Origin: a candidate division WOR-3 bacterium | GTDB taxonomy: Bacteria > Hydrothermota > Tepidihabitantia > Tepidihabitantales > Tepidihabitantaceae | DNA length: 47,923 bases | Direction of reading: 5' to 3' | NCBI GenBank assembly: GCA_024653355.1 | Contig: JANLFQ010000005.1 | Span: forward strand, 1-47,923 | Shown: piece after piece, positions 33,382 to 40,728 of the stretch | Layout: each line of letters starts with the position of its first letter | Numbering within the stretch: position 1 is the stretch's first letter | Notes under the pieces: model-generated | What the model saw: the letters and a program-made list of their open reading frames with translations, nothing else | The model's database searches: none | What the model was told of the DNA's origin: nothing | Made by a program: the position numbers and the translations under genes

Positions 33382-34624
33382 TAAGAACCAGGTCGCTGGA
33401 GAAAAACCGGGCGGCGATGAAAATCGTCACCGCAGAGAAAATTGTCATATAAACAAGCCCACCAATTATCAAGGGATAGTTGCCGAACAATATCGCCTGC
33501 GGAATCAGAAATGGATAGGAAAACGGAATGAGAAAGAGCAAAATTTTCAGGGGCAGCGACAGCGTCTGGATGTTAAAGAACATCGTGAAGAAGTAAGGTA
33601 AAAGACAGAGCATCATCAATGGCGTCAATGCCGCCTGCGCCCCACGGGCATCTTCCGACAGAAGCGCCAGCAAGGTTGCCAGGGCAAGTGCGGTAACAAT
33701 CGCCAGAAACAAAGTGACGCTCAGCAGAAAAATCGCCTCCGGGCTCAAGGTCAATCCCAGCCGCAACGCAATCGACATATCCGGAGTTCGGCTGGGTACC
33801 CCTTCGGCAAATGCTGTAGTATAATACCCCAGTGCCAGCATAAACATTAGCGAAAAAACCACCGCCACCAACACTGCACCGAGCATCTTGCCGACGACGA
33901 TTGTCACCCGGTTGATGGGCACGGTAAGAAGTGTCTCCAGCGTTTTATTCTCCTTTTCTTGACCGATGGATGCGGCAAGCGTTTGACTGGCATATAAAAG
34001 CACCATCAAAAGAATCAGCGGAATGATAAAGGTCTGCGCCAGCGCCATTCCCTGCACCGCTTCTGCACTGCCGGCTGCCATCCGGTCCCGGAGAATTACA
34101 AACTCGCTGGTCTGGATAGGATTCTGTATGTTCTCGCCCGGGATATCAGGTATAAGCCGTTTGAGGTTATATGCCGTGAGTTCGGAATTAATTCGGGCAA
34201 AAGCCGCCTTCACCTTCACACTGCGCATCGTCTGGGTAAAAGAGAAACCCTTTAAAATGGCGTAGGCTTCAATCAGCACCGGCTGGAACCGGTCAATTCG
34301 GTAATCAAGGCTTTCGGGCAGCACGAGTAGAAGGGAAAACCCGTCTTGTTGTGCCTGCTTCCGGGCTTGCTCTTTTGTAACATTGGTAACGGTCACAGAA
34401 AAATTTTCCTCTTTCAGCCGGCGGATAATTGTATCGGCAAACCGGGATGAGTCCGGGACAACAACCAGTACCGGCTGGGGTGCATTTGCCTTTGTCCGCT
34501 CCCCGCGCAGCGCCCGCCCGATAAACAGAAAAATCACCAGCACCGCAATAAATGGGGTCAAGGTTCGTAAGGTTAAAAGTTCCCGCACCTCTTTCCAGAC
34601 GAGATTGGCGATTATCCTCATCAT
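33350..34624 (-). CDS. ABC-2 type permease
   Basis: 424 residues in the NatB/ABC-2 arrangement: helix 1 (TPFIAVLVIFLFIGRAL), a soluble extracytoplasmic domain of about 150 residues, then five or six helices from MALAQTFIIPLILLMVLLYAS. The IGQEKENKTLETLLTVPI loop is the typical ABC-2 coupling region. It pairs with the ATPase gene directly upstream, whose stop TGA shares a base with the ATG at 34624. The exported substrate is unknown. Confidence 0.88.
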   Translation of the reverse strand: MMRIIANLVWKEVRELLTLRTLTPFIAVLVIFLFIGRALRGERTKANAPQPVLVVVPDSSRFADTIIRRLKEENFSVTVTNVTKEQARKQAQQDGFSLLLVLPESLDYRIDRFQPVLIEAYAILKGFSFTQTMRSVKVKAAFARINSELTAYNLKRLIPDIPGENIQNPIQTSEFVILRDRMAAGSAEAVQGMALAQTFIIPLILLMVLLYASQTLAASIGQEKENKTLETLLTVPINRVTIVVGKMLGAVLVAVVFSLMFMLALGYYTTAFAEGVPSRTPDMSIALRLGLTLSPEAIFLLSVTLFLAIVTALALATLLALLSEDARGAQAALTPLMMLCLLPYFFTMFFNIQTLSLPLKILLFLIPFSYPFLIPQAILFGNYPLIIGGLVYMTIFSAVTIFIAARFFSSDLVLTTRLRFRRQR

Positions 34625-35343
34625 CAATCCGCCTTGAGAAACACCTCTTCAAGGTTCCGTGCCGCCCAGCGTGCCTTCAACTCTTCAGGCGTACCCAGGG
34701 CGATGAGCCGCCCCTGACGCAAAAGCGCAACTCGCTCGGAAAGAAACTCAACCTCCAGCATATTGTGCGAGGACAGTAGAATCGTTGTTCCCCGGGCAGC
34801 AAACTCCTTAATCTTCTGTCTAATTACCATCGCGTTCTCAACATCCAGTCCCGATGTTGGTTCGTCAAGAATCGCCAGTTTTGGGTTACTCATCAGCGTC
34901 CGGGCTAAAAGCAGTTTCCGCGTCATACCTTTGGAGTAAGTCCTTACCTTGTCTTGAATCCGGCGCCCCAAATCGGCAATCGCCACCGCCCGTTCTACCA
35001 GTTTGTCCCGCGCCACCGTATCCGCGGCGTAGAATGTCGCCATAAACCGCAAATAGTCAATCCCGGAAAGATTCCGATACGCCCCTGCCTCTTCGGGTAG
35101 ATAACTCACCAGTCGCCGCACCGCTGGCGCCTTTTTCACTACATCCAGACCAAAAACCTCAACTTGGCCCTGACTCGGTTTCAGCAGGGTCGCAATGACC
35201 CGCAAAGTCGTGGTCTTGCCCGAACCATTCGGACCGATGAGCCCGAAAACCTCGCCCGGTTTAATCTCAAACCCAATGCCATCCACCGCCCGCAACGCAC
35301 CGTAGTCCCGAACCAGATTTTGGACGACTACCGCCCATTCCAT
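34624..35343 (-). CDS. ABC transporter ATP-binding protein (export type)
   Basis: 239 residues from ATG 35343. Walker A GLIGPNGSGKTTT, Q-loop SYLPEEAGAYRNLSG (Q replaced by E), signature TYSKGMTRKLLLAR, Walker B LAILDEPTSGLD and the H-loop LLSSHNM. The YSKGM signature and EEAG are usual in NatA-like exporters. An earlier in-frame start at 35397 would add 18 residues, but a TATCAT box 5 bases before ATG 35343 favours the shorter form. It forms a two-gene unit with the permease. Confidence 0.92.
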   Translation of the reverse strand: MEWAVVVQNLVRDYGALRAVDGIGFEIKPGEVFGLIGPNGSGKTTTLRVIATLLKPSQGQVEVFGLDVVKKAPAVRRLVSYLPEEAGAYRNLSGIDYLRFMATFYAADTVARDKLVERAVAIADLGRRIQDKVRTYSKGMTRKLLLARTLMSNPKLAILDEPTSGLDVENAMVIRQKIKEFAARGTTILLSSHNMLEVEFLSERVALLRQGRLIALGTPEELKARWAARNLEEVFLKAD

Positions 35344-35348
35344 AGCCG

Positions 35349-35376
35349 ATGATAACAAAAAAACACCGCCGGTAAA
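35349..35376 (-). promoter_or_regulatory. Promoter of the ABC exporter unit
   Basis: On the minus strand TTTACC (35376-35371), 16-base spacer, TATCAT (35354-35349), then 5 bases to ATG 35343. The weak -35 makes this less sure than the others. Confidence 0.4.
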
Positions 35377-35421
35377 TAAACACCCGTTACAATTCACAGT
35401 ACTGCCCAGCAGTTGATTTAT

Positions 35422-35449
35422 TTGACATTCAATTATTTAGTGCTACTAT
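35422..35449 (+). promoter_or_regulatory. Promoter of the metal-uptake cluster
   Basis: Perfect TTGACA (35422-35427), 16-base spacer, TACTAT (35444-35449). Unlike several others here it has a normal leader with GGGAG before ATG 35481. TAGTGCTACTA at 35439-35449, an inverted 4+3+4 repeat over the -10 box, could be an operator, but I see no clear NikR-type GTATGA/TCATAC site. Confidence 0.6.
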
Positions 35450-35480
35450 TTCAAAAAAAGTAACACGAAGGGAGTAAAGT

Positions 35481-35819
35481 ATGGCATGCTTTCTTGTCCC
35501 CGCTGCTGCCGCAACGGCAACAACCGTTCTGCAGCGTAAGATACCGCAACGATTACACCCCGAGTGGCTCAATTCGCTCCTCTGGGGTGGTGTGGCGATG
35601 CTCGCCGTTGAGCACATCGCCCATCAGGAGGTCGTTCCCTATCCGCCGTTTTTAACCGCGATGAAAAACCCCGGCGAAATCCCTGTTATGCTCAAAGAGA
35701 TGGTCACCGTCGGCGGTACAATGACCCTCGCAATCTTTGCCCTGTGGCTGACAATGGTCTGGATTGCCAGTCGAAGGGTAAGCACAACCCAAACCGGAGC
35801 AAGGCGATGGACTGGCTGA
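35481..35819 (+). CDS. Small membrane protein, first gene of metal cluster
   Basis: 112 residues with two or three membrane helices: one near the start, LNSLLWGGVAMLAVEHIAHQE at about 30-50, and VGGTMTLAIFALWLTMVWIA near 80-100. It belongs to no family I recognise. The motif LWGGxxMLxVEHI, ending one helix with Glu-His and followed by His-Gln-Glu, is matched in the next protein, so the two are paralogues. Acidic and His residues at a helix end could bind metal, which would fit the NikR, TonB receptor and ABC importer genes downstream, but this is inference. Ribosome site GGGAG. Confidence 0.75.
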   Translation: MACFLVPAAAATATTVLQRKIPQRLHPEWLNSLLWGGVAMLAVEHIAHQEVVPYPPFLTAMKNPGEIPVMLKEMVTVGGTMTLAIFALWLTMVWIASRRVSTTQTGARRWTG

Positions 35820-36082
35820 CCACGACACTCATCGCTGCGGTCGTTTCAACCCTGTTATATTGGCTGTCCCGGGGCCGGTTCAAGTTGGGGTTGTTAAGTT
35901 TAATGCTCTGGGGTGCGACGGTGATGATTCTTGTCGACCATATCCTTGGCTATGAAGGCGGTCCTTTTTTCGAAGCCCAGACCGACGGTCTGATTAAAAA
36001 CGGCGCTGTACTGGGCATTGTGATGCTCCTGCCGGTAATTTTGTTCTGGCTGGGCGCCATTTTGTTAAACCGGAGGCGTTGA
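35807..36082 (+). CDS. Small membrane protein, paralogue of the preceding one
   Basis: 91 residues from ATG 35807, with GGAG a few bases upstream; a TTG at 35744 would extend it into the previous gene. Three helices: TTTLIAAVVSTLLYWL, LGLLSLMLWGATVMILVDHI and GAVLGIVMLLPVILFWLGAIL. LWGATVMILVDHILGYEGG matches the LWGG-VEHI motif of its neighbour. It overlaps that gene by 13 bases and precedes nikR by one base. Family and function are not recognised; a role in metal transport is suggested only by context. Confidence 0.72.
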   Translation: MDWLTTTLIAAVVSTLLYWLSRGRFKLGLLSLMLWGATVMILVDHILGYEGGPFFEAQTDGLIKNGAVLGIVMLLPVILFWLGAILLNRRR

Positions 36083-36083
36083 G

Positions 36084-36521
36084 ATGGGTAAAAGAAAAGA
36101 AGCCGAACGTTTCGGCGTCTCTTTTGAACCGGACCTGCTGGCGCAGTTTGACCGGGAAATTGCCCTTGCCGGTTACGAATGCCGGTCCGAAGCACTGCGC
36201 GACCTGGCGCGGCAGTGGCTCTCCCAGCGGCAACTGAAACGGGGTAAAGGTCCGGCAGTGGGTGCGGTCGCCTTTTTATTCAACCACGAGCGCCGTGAGG
36301 TATCAAGACGCCTCACCCATCTGGGCCACAAATTCCATGCTGCCGTCGTCACAACTGTCCATATCCACCTTGACGAACACAACTGCCTTGAGGTCCTTAT
36401 CCTGCGCGGTAAGGCAGAAGAGCTTCAGAGCCTTGCCGACCGGATGCGGGCATTAAAGGGAGTTGAGCAGGGGGGTCTCGTTTTACTGGGATTGTCTAAA
36501 AACAAAGAGGCAGAAGCATGA
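36084..36521 (+). CDS. nikR: NikR-type nickel-responsive ribbon-helix-helix regulator
   Basis: 145 residues. The N-terminal ribbon-helix-helix DNA-binding domain is RFGVSFEPDLLAQFDREIAL plus a second helix (RSEALRDLARQWL). The C-terminal ACT-like domain has the nickel ligands in the family pattern: His in HKFHAAVV, then VHIHLDEHNCLEVLIL, matching His87, His89 and Cys95 of E. coli NikR. Nickel-loaded NikR usually represses uptake genes. It is third in the cluster and overlaps the receptor gene by four bases, so it probably controls its own operon. A wider metal specificity cannot be excluded. Confidence 0.88.
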   Translation: MGKRKEAERFGVSFEPDLLAQFDREIALAGYECRSEALRDLARQWLSQRQLKRGKGPAVGAVAFLFNHERREVSRRLTHLGHKFHAAVVTTVHIHLDEHNCLEVLILRGKAEELQSLADRMRALKGVEQGGLVLLGLSKNKEAEA

Positions 36522-38338
36522 AACTCACCTTAATAATCATCAGCCTACTATGCGGTGTACTAAATGCGGCACCGGGCGATTCCGTGGTGTTGACCCTACC
36601 TGAGGTTGTCATCACCGCAGAACGGGTGCCCCATCACATCCACGACATTGCGGCATCGGTCAGTGTCGTAACTGGGGAACAGTTGCGTTCCTCTGGTGCC
36701 CGCACCGCCACCGATGGCCTTGGTATGTTGCCCGGCGTCTTTGTCCAGCGCACGGGCCAGTTTGGCAGAACCGACATCGACATCCGAGGCGTTGGGGATA
36801 AAGGCACCCAGATTGCGGTCTTGATTGATGGCCGACCCGAAAAGATGTCGCTCTTCGGCTGCACCGTTACCCAAACCCTGCCTTTGAACAATGTGGAACG
36901 GATTGAACTGGTGCGTGGTCCGCTTTCGGCACTCTACGGCTCTGATGCTTTGGGCGGCGTCATCAACATCATTACCCGCAAAGCCACCAAACCGCTTGAC
37001 CTCAACGCCCAGCTTGCTTACGGCTCATTTAAAACATTCCAATCACGCCTCAGTGCGGGCACCCGATGGCAAAATGGCCACACCCTCATCTCCTTTGCTA
37101 AAGACATCTCTCAGGGTCATCTGCCCAACTCCCAGTACAACGGCAACGACATCGCGCTCCGCTCTGGTTACGACTTCTCTCCAGCATTCGGCTTGGAGTT
37201 CAGCGGCAAGTACTTCACCGGCGTCAAACACGAGCCCCAAAAAGCAACCGACCCTGAAACATTAGTCGCAACCGGCTGGAACCAGTATAGCCGCGGCGGG
37301 CTTGACTTAACCCTTGACCTCCGGCAGAAGATAAATGGCATCGTCAAACTGTACCGCAACTTTGGCGAACATCAGTTCGACCCGAAAGACGGCTGGCACT
37401 CAACCGATTACACCAACGGCGTGCTCTGCCACCTGCACCACCGGTTTGCCTTCAACAATCTCTTCCAGGGTGGAGTTGAGTTTAAAAAACTCGGCGGCAC
37501 CTGGATTAAATCAGACACCAGTAAACCATCCTGGTCCCGGAATCAGTTTGACATCTTCCTTGCTGATGAACAGACCATCGGGCCGCTCATTGCAACTCTT
37601 GGTGCCCGCTTTGCGCGTGACAACATCTCGGGCAACGCCTTTGCCCCCAAGTTCGGCTGTGTGGGCAAAACCCCCTTTGGCACCGCGCTGCGCCTCAATA
37701 TCAACAAAGGGTTTCGCTTCCCACCCTTCAACTACACCAGCATCTTCCCGCCCAAAAATGCCGAACTACTGCCGGAAATTACCTGGAACTATGAACTGGG
37801 CTTGAGCCAGGAGATTGCTCCAATTCTCAAACTGGACATCGCCGGCTTCATCCTTAAAGGCGACAATCTGATTGAACTCGCCCCAAATCCGACACCGCCG
37901 CCCCCGGTTAAGTTTCAGAACAAAGGTGCGTTCCTATTCAAGGGAATTGAAACAGCGCTTGAGTTGAACTACCGCTTTATCACCCTGAGCGGAACCGCAA
38001 CGGTCAACGACTTCGGCGTCCACACCAGAGCCCGGCCCGGCCAAAAATTTAACTTTGCCCTTTCCCTGCATCCGGGCAGATTCTCCGGCACAATCCATTT
38101 CAACGCCGTTGGCCGCTACTACGCCGATGACTCAAGCAAGAGCCCCATCCCTTCGTACCAGACCGTTGACCTTCGCTTACGCTATCGGCTCTTAAAGCAA
38201 CTTCACATCTCAGCCGCAGTAGAAAACATCTTCAACCGCAACTATCAGGCGTTCGCCAGTTTACCGGACGAGTCCGCAACTGGACTTTATCAGATGCCCG
38301 GTCGCGCCTGGACAATAGGCATTGACTTCAACAATTGA
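36518..38338 (+). CDS. TonB-dependent outer-membrane receptor
   Basis: 606 residues. Signal peptide MKLTLIIISLLCGVLNAAPG, then a TonB box region (LPEVVITAERVPHHI), plug domain (ARTATDGLGMLPGVFVQRTG, DIRGVGDKGTQIAVLIDGRP, VERIELVRGPLSALYGSDA, GGVINIITRKA) and a 22-strand barrel ending GRAWTIGIDFNN. The size suits cobalamin, heme or small metal-chelate receptors. TonB, ExbB and ExbD are not in the window. Linked to nikR by an ATGA overlap and to the ABC importer downstream, so nickel or another metal chelate is the likely cargo. Confidence 0.92.
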   Translation: MKLTLIIISLLCGVLNAAPGDSVVLTLPEVVITAERVPHHIHDIAASVSVVTGEQLRSSGARTATDGLGMLPGVFVQRTGQFGRTDIDIRGVGDKGTQIAVLIDGRPEKMSLFGCTVTQTLPLNNVERIELVRGPLSALYGSDALGGVINIITRKATKPLDLNAQLAYGSFKTFQSRLSAGTRWQNGHTLISFAKDISQGHLPNSQYNGNDIALRSGYDFSPAFGLEFSGKYFTGVKHEPQKATDPETLVATGWNQYSRGGLDLTLDLRQKINGIVKLYRNFGEHQFDPKDGWHSTDYTNGVLCHLHHRFAFNNLFQGGVEFKKLGGTWIKSDTSKPSWSRNQFDIFLADEQTIGPLIATLGARFARDNISGNAFAPKFGCVGKTPFGTALRLNINKGFRFPPFNYTSIFPPKNAELLPEITWNYELGLSQEIAPILKLDIAGFILKGDNLIELAPNPTPPPPVKFQNKGAFLFKGIETALELNYRFITLSGTATVNDFGVHTRARPGQKFNFALSLHPGRFSGTIHFNAVGRYYADDSSKSPIPSYQTVDLRLRYRLLKQLHISAAVENIFNRNYQAFASLPDESATGLYQMPGRAWTIGIDFNN

Positions 38339-38340
38339 CG

Positions 38341-39141
38341 ATGAAACACACCCTTACCTTACTTATCCTCCTTGCGCTGCTTATCCCCGCCTGCCAGCCC
38401 CAGCCTGGCAAACGGCAGTTAAAGGTCGTGGCATCAACCGCACTCATCGGTGCCATTGTCCAAACCGTTGGTGATGGCAAAGTCCAGGTCACGACAATCG
38501 CTCCCGCAGGAATGTGTCCGGGCCACTTTGACCTCCAGCCCCAGTCAATCGCTGCCGCTCAGGAGGCGCAACTCCTCCTCTATCACGGCTGGGAAGGCTG
38601 GATGAACAAACTAAAAGAGGAAATAAAAAATCCCGCTGGAAACTGGATTGTTGTTCAAACCCGGGGCAACTGGATGGTGCCACCGGTCCAAAAAAAGGCG
38701 ACCGATGAACTGACCGCGCTCCTCATCAAAACCGCACCTGCCGATAGTGCCTTCTTTGAAAAAAATCGCCAGCGCTACCTGTTGCAGATTGACTCGGTCG
38801 CAAGCGTCCTCAATACGATGTTCGCGGACAAAAACCTGCCCCGGGTCCTAGCCAGCGAACATCAGGCGGAATTTCTCCGCTGGCTGGGATTCCGGGTTGT
38901 CGGCACCTATGAACGGGCAGAACAGTTCACCGCCCAGGAACTTTCCCGTCTTGCCCGGGTGATGGTTGATTCTGCTGTGGGCTTGGTTGTTGACAACCTC
39001 CAGTCCGGACCGGATGCCGGCAAACCGCTTGCCGAAGCGGCTGGGGTCCGGCATGTCACCCTGTCCAACTTTCCTCTTGAAGGCGACTACCTCAAAACCG
39101 TGCTTGAAAACGGCAATCGCCTGCTTAAAGTTATTGAGTGA
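38341..39141 (+). CDS. Metal ABC transporter substrate-binding lipoprotein (ZnuA/TroA family)
   Basis: 266 residues. LLILLALLIPAC is a lipoprotein signal ending in Cys (the Pro before it is unusual), so the protein should be anchored in a membrane. The cluster A-1 fold is seen in KVVASTALIGAIVQTVGD, the metal His of CPGHFDLQPQSI, ASEHQAEFLRWLGFRVVGTY (second His) and VVDNLQSGPDAGKPLAEAAG. The His-rich loop of zinc carriers is absent. ATG 38341 is preferred over TTG 38335, which overlaps the receptor stop. It binds a divalent metal after passage through the receptor; which one is unclear. Confidence 0.88.
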   Translation: MKHTLTLLILLALLIPACQPQPGKRQLKVVASTALIGAIVQTVGDGKVQVTTIAPAGMCPGHFDLQPQSIAAAQEAQLLLYHGWEGWMNKLKEEIKNPAGNWIVVQTRGNWMVPPVQKKATDELTALLIKTAPADSAFFEKNRQRYLLQIDSVASVLNTMFADKNLPRVLASEHQAEFLRWLGFRVVGTYERAEQFTAQELSRLARVMVDSAVGLVVDNLQSGPDAGKPLAEAAGVRHVTLSNFPLEGDYLKTVLENGNRLLKVIE

Positions 39142-39872
39142 TAACACCGGCGATTGTCATCAAAGATGTCACCGTCAGTTACTATGAACACATCGCCCTG
39201 CGCAACATCTCGCTCACCGTCAACCCGGGCGAATTTGTCGGTATCATTGGGCCCAACGGCGCCGGTAAAACCACCCTCTTGACCGTTGTCAACGGTCTCG
39301 GCCGTTTGCACGCCGGCACCGTTTATTTGTTCGGCGAAAAAATTACCCGCGGCAACATCCACCGCTGGCGCCGGACGATAGGATATGTGCCCCAGCAACT
39401 GCGCCTTGACCCGCGCGTACCCTTTGCGGTCTGGGATGCGGTCCTCATCGGTGCCTATGGCAAACTGGGGCTTTTCCAGCCGGTGGGCAAAAAGGAGCAA
39501 AATCGGGCTGAAGAACTACTCAACTTCTTTCACATCAGCCACCTGCGCAATCGGCCCGTGGGTCAGATTTCAGGTGGTGAAATGCAAAAAGTCGCCCTGG
39601 CACGGGCACTTTTGCCGGAACCGAAAATCCTCCTCCTTGACGAGCCCACCGCAAACCTTGACCCGCCTTCGGTGCAGGAAATTGTCGACCTCCTGACCAC
39701 AATTTACCAGCAGTTCCACCTCACCATTCTGATGGTCACCCATCTGATTGAACACCTGCCGGCGCCCTGCCAGCGTTTCGTCCTGATGAAAGACAGCCGC
39801 ATCATCTTTGATGGTCCCCGCTGCACCGCGCTGGAACCGGCGTGGCAACAAAAGGTGTTTGGCAATGGTTGA
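39138..39872 (+). CDS. Metal ABC transporter ATP-binding protein (ZnuC type)
   Basis: 244 residues. Walker A GIIGPNGAGKTTLL, Q-loop GYVPQQLRLD, signature QISGGEMQKVALARALL, Walker B ILLLDEPTANLD and the H-loop MVTHL. The Q-loop and ISGGEMQ signature match the ZnuC/MntB import family. GTG 39138 overlaps the lipoprotein stop (GTGA), and its 3' end overlaps the permease gene by 8 bases. Confidence 0.94.
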   Translation: MITPAIVIKDVTVSYYEHIALRNISLTVNPGEFVGIIGPNGAGKTTLLTVVNGLGRLHAGTVYLFGEKITRGNIHRWRRTIGYVPQQLRLDPRVPFAVWDAVLIGAYGKLGLFQPVGKKEQNRAEELLNFFHISHLRNRPVGQISGGEMQKVALARALLPEPKILLLDEPTANLDPPSVQEIVDLLTTIYQQFHLTILMVTHLIEHLPAPCQRFVLMKDSRIIFDGPRCTALEPAWQQKVFGNG

Positions 39873-40686
39873 GTGGCAAATCTTTACGCGGCCCTTGATT
39901 GCCGCCCTGCTCGGTGGTATTGTCTGTGGCATCATCGGCGTCTGGGTCGTGCTCTTAAACATCCCGTTTGTCGGTGTGGCGATGTCCCATGCGGCGTTTG
40001 CCGGCGCGATACTGGGCTTACTCCTCGGCATCGACCCGCTCGGCACCGGCATCCTGTTCTGCCTCCTTACCGCATTACTGATTGGTCCCATCGCCGAAAA
40101 GGCGGACTTTGAGCCCGGGGTTGCTTTGGGCGTGATATTCTCCCTGATGCTCGGGCTTGCCTTTCTCGGTATCGGGCTCTTAAAAGGACCACGCACCGAA
40201 GCCTTCAAATTCATCTGGGGCAACATCCTTCTCGTCTCCCGCCGCGACATCATCATCCTTGGCGTTCTTTGCCTTGCCGTGCTTGGCTTCCTCTTCGCCT
40301 TCGCCAAAGAAATCCGGGCGGTGCTCTTCAACCGCGAAATCGCCCGTGCCGTAGGCATCCCGGAAAGGGCAATCTTCTTTGCCCTCATCCTTTTGACCGG
40401 CATTGCGGTCACCGTCAACCTCAACACCGTGGGTGGCTTACTCGTGTTCAGCCTCGTTGTCAGCCCATCATCTGCCGCCTATCAACTCACCTACCGCCTG
40501 CGCACGATGTATCTACTCTCGGTAATCTTTGCGGTGGGCGCCTGCCTTATTGGACTTTTTCTCTCCTACCTGTTCAACCTGCCCACCGGTGCCTCAATCA
40601 TCTGCATCGCCAGTATCATCTTCGGCGCTGCGCTCCTCTTCTCACCCAAACGCCGCCGCAAACTTCCGCTATCGTCCGCAAATTAA
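39865..40686 (+). CDS. Metal ABC transporter permease (ABC-3, ZnuB type)
   Basis: 273 residues from ATG 39865 with about eight helices. ABC-3 features: VVLLNIPFVGVAMSHAAFAG near the start, GVALGVIFSLMLGLAFLG, FNREIARAVGIPE (coupling helix) and GGLLVFSLVVSPSSAAYQL. It completes the importer with the lipoprotein and ATPase. A GTG-less upstream extension to 39808 is a frame artefact inside the ATPase gene. Last gene of the seven-gene cluster. Confidence 0.92.
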   Translation: MVEWQIFTRPLIAALLGGIVCGIIGVWVVLLNIPFVGVAMSHAAFAGAILGLLLGIDPLGTGILFCLLTALLIGPIAEKADFEPGVALGVIFSLMLGLAFLGIGLLKGPRTEAFKFIWGNILLVSRRDIIILGVLCLAVLGFLFAFAKEIRAVLFNREIARAVGIPERAIFFALILLTGIAVTVNLNTVGGLLVFSLVVSPSSAAYQLTYRLRTMYLLSVIFAVGACLIGLFLSYLFNLPTGASIICIASIIFGAALLFSPKRRRKLPLSSAN

Positions 40687-40693
40687 AATTGAT

Positions 40694-40722
40694 TTGACAC
40701 CGGGCGTTGTTTTCAATAACTT
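40694..40722 (+). promoter_or_regulatory. Promoter of the AICAR transformylase gene
   Basis: Perfect TTGACA (40694-40699), 17-base spacer, TAACTT (40717-40722), then 6 bases to TTG 40729. Again no leader. Confidence 0.6.
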
Positions 40723-40728
40723 ATTACC

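Noticed and set aside
35398-35480. Classical NikR operator
   Set aside because: No GTATGA-N16-TCATAC-like pair is visible; only a short inverted repeat over the -10 box.
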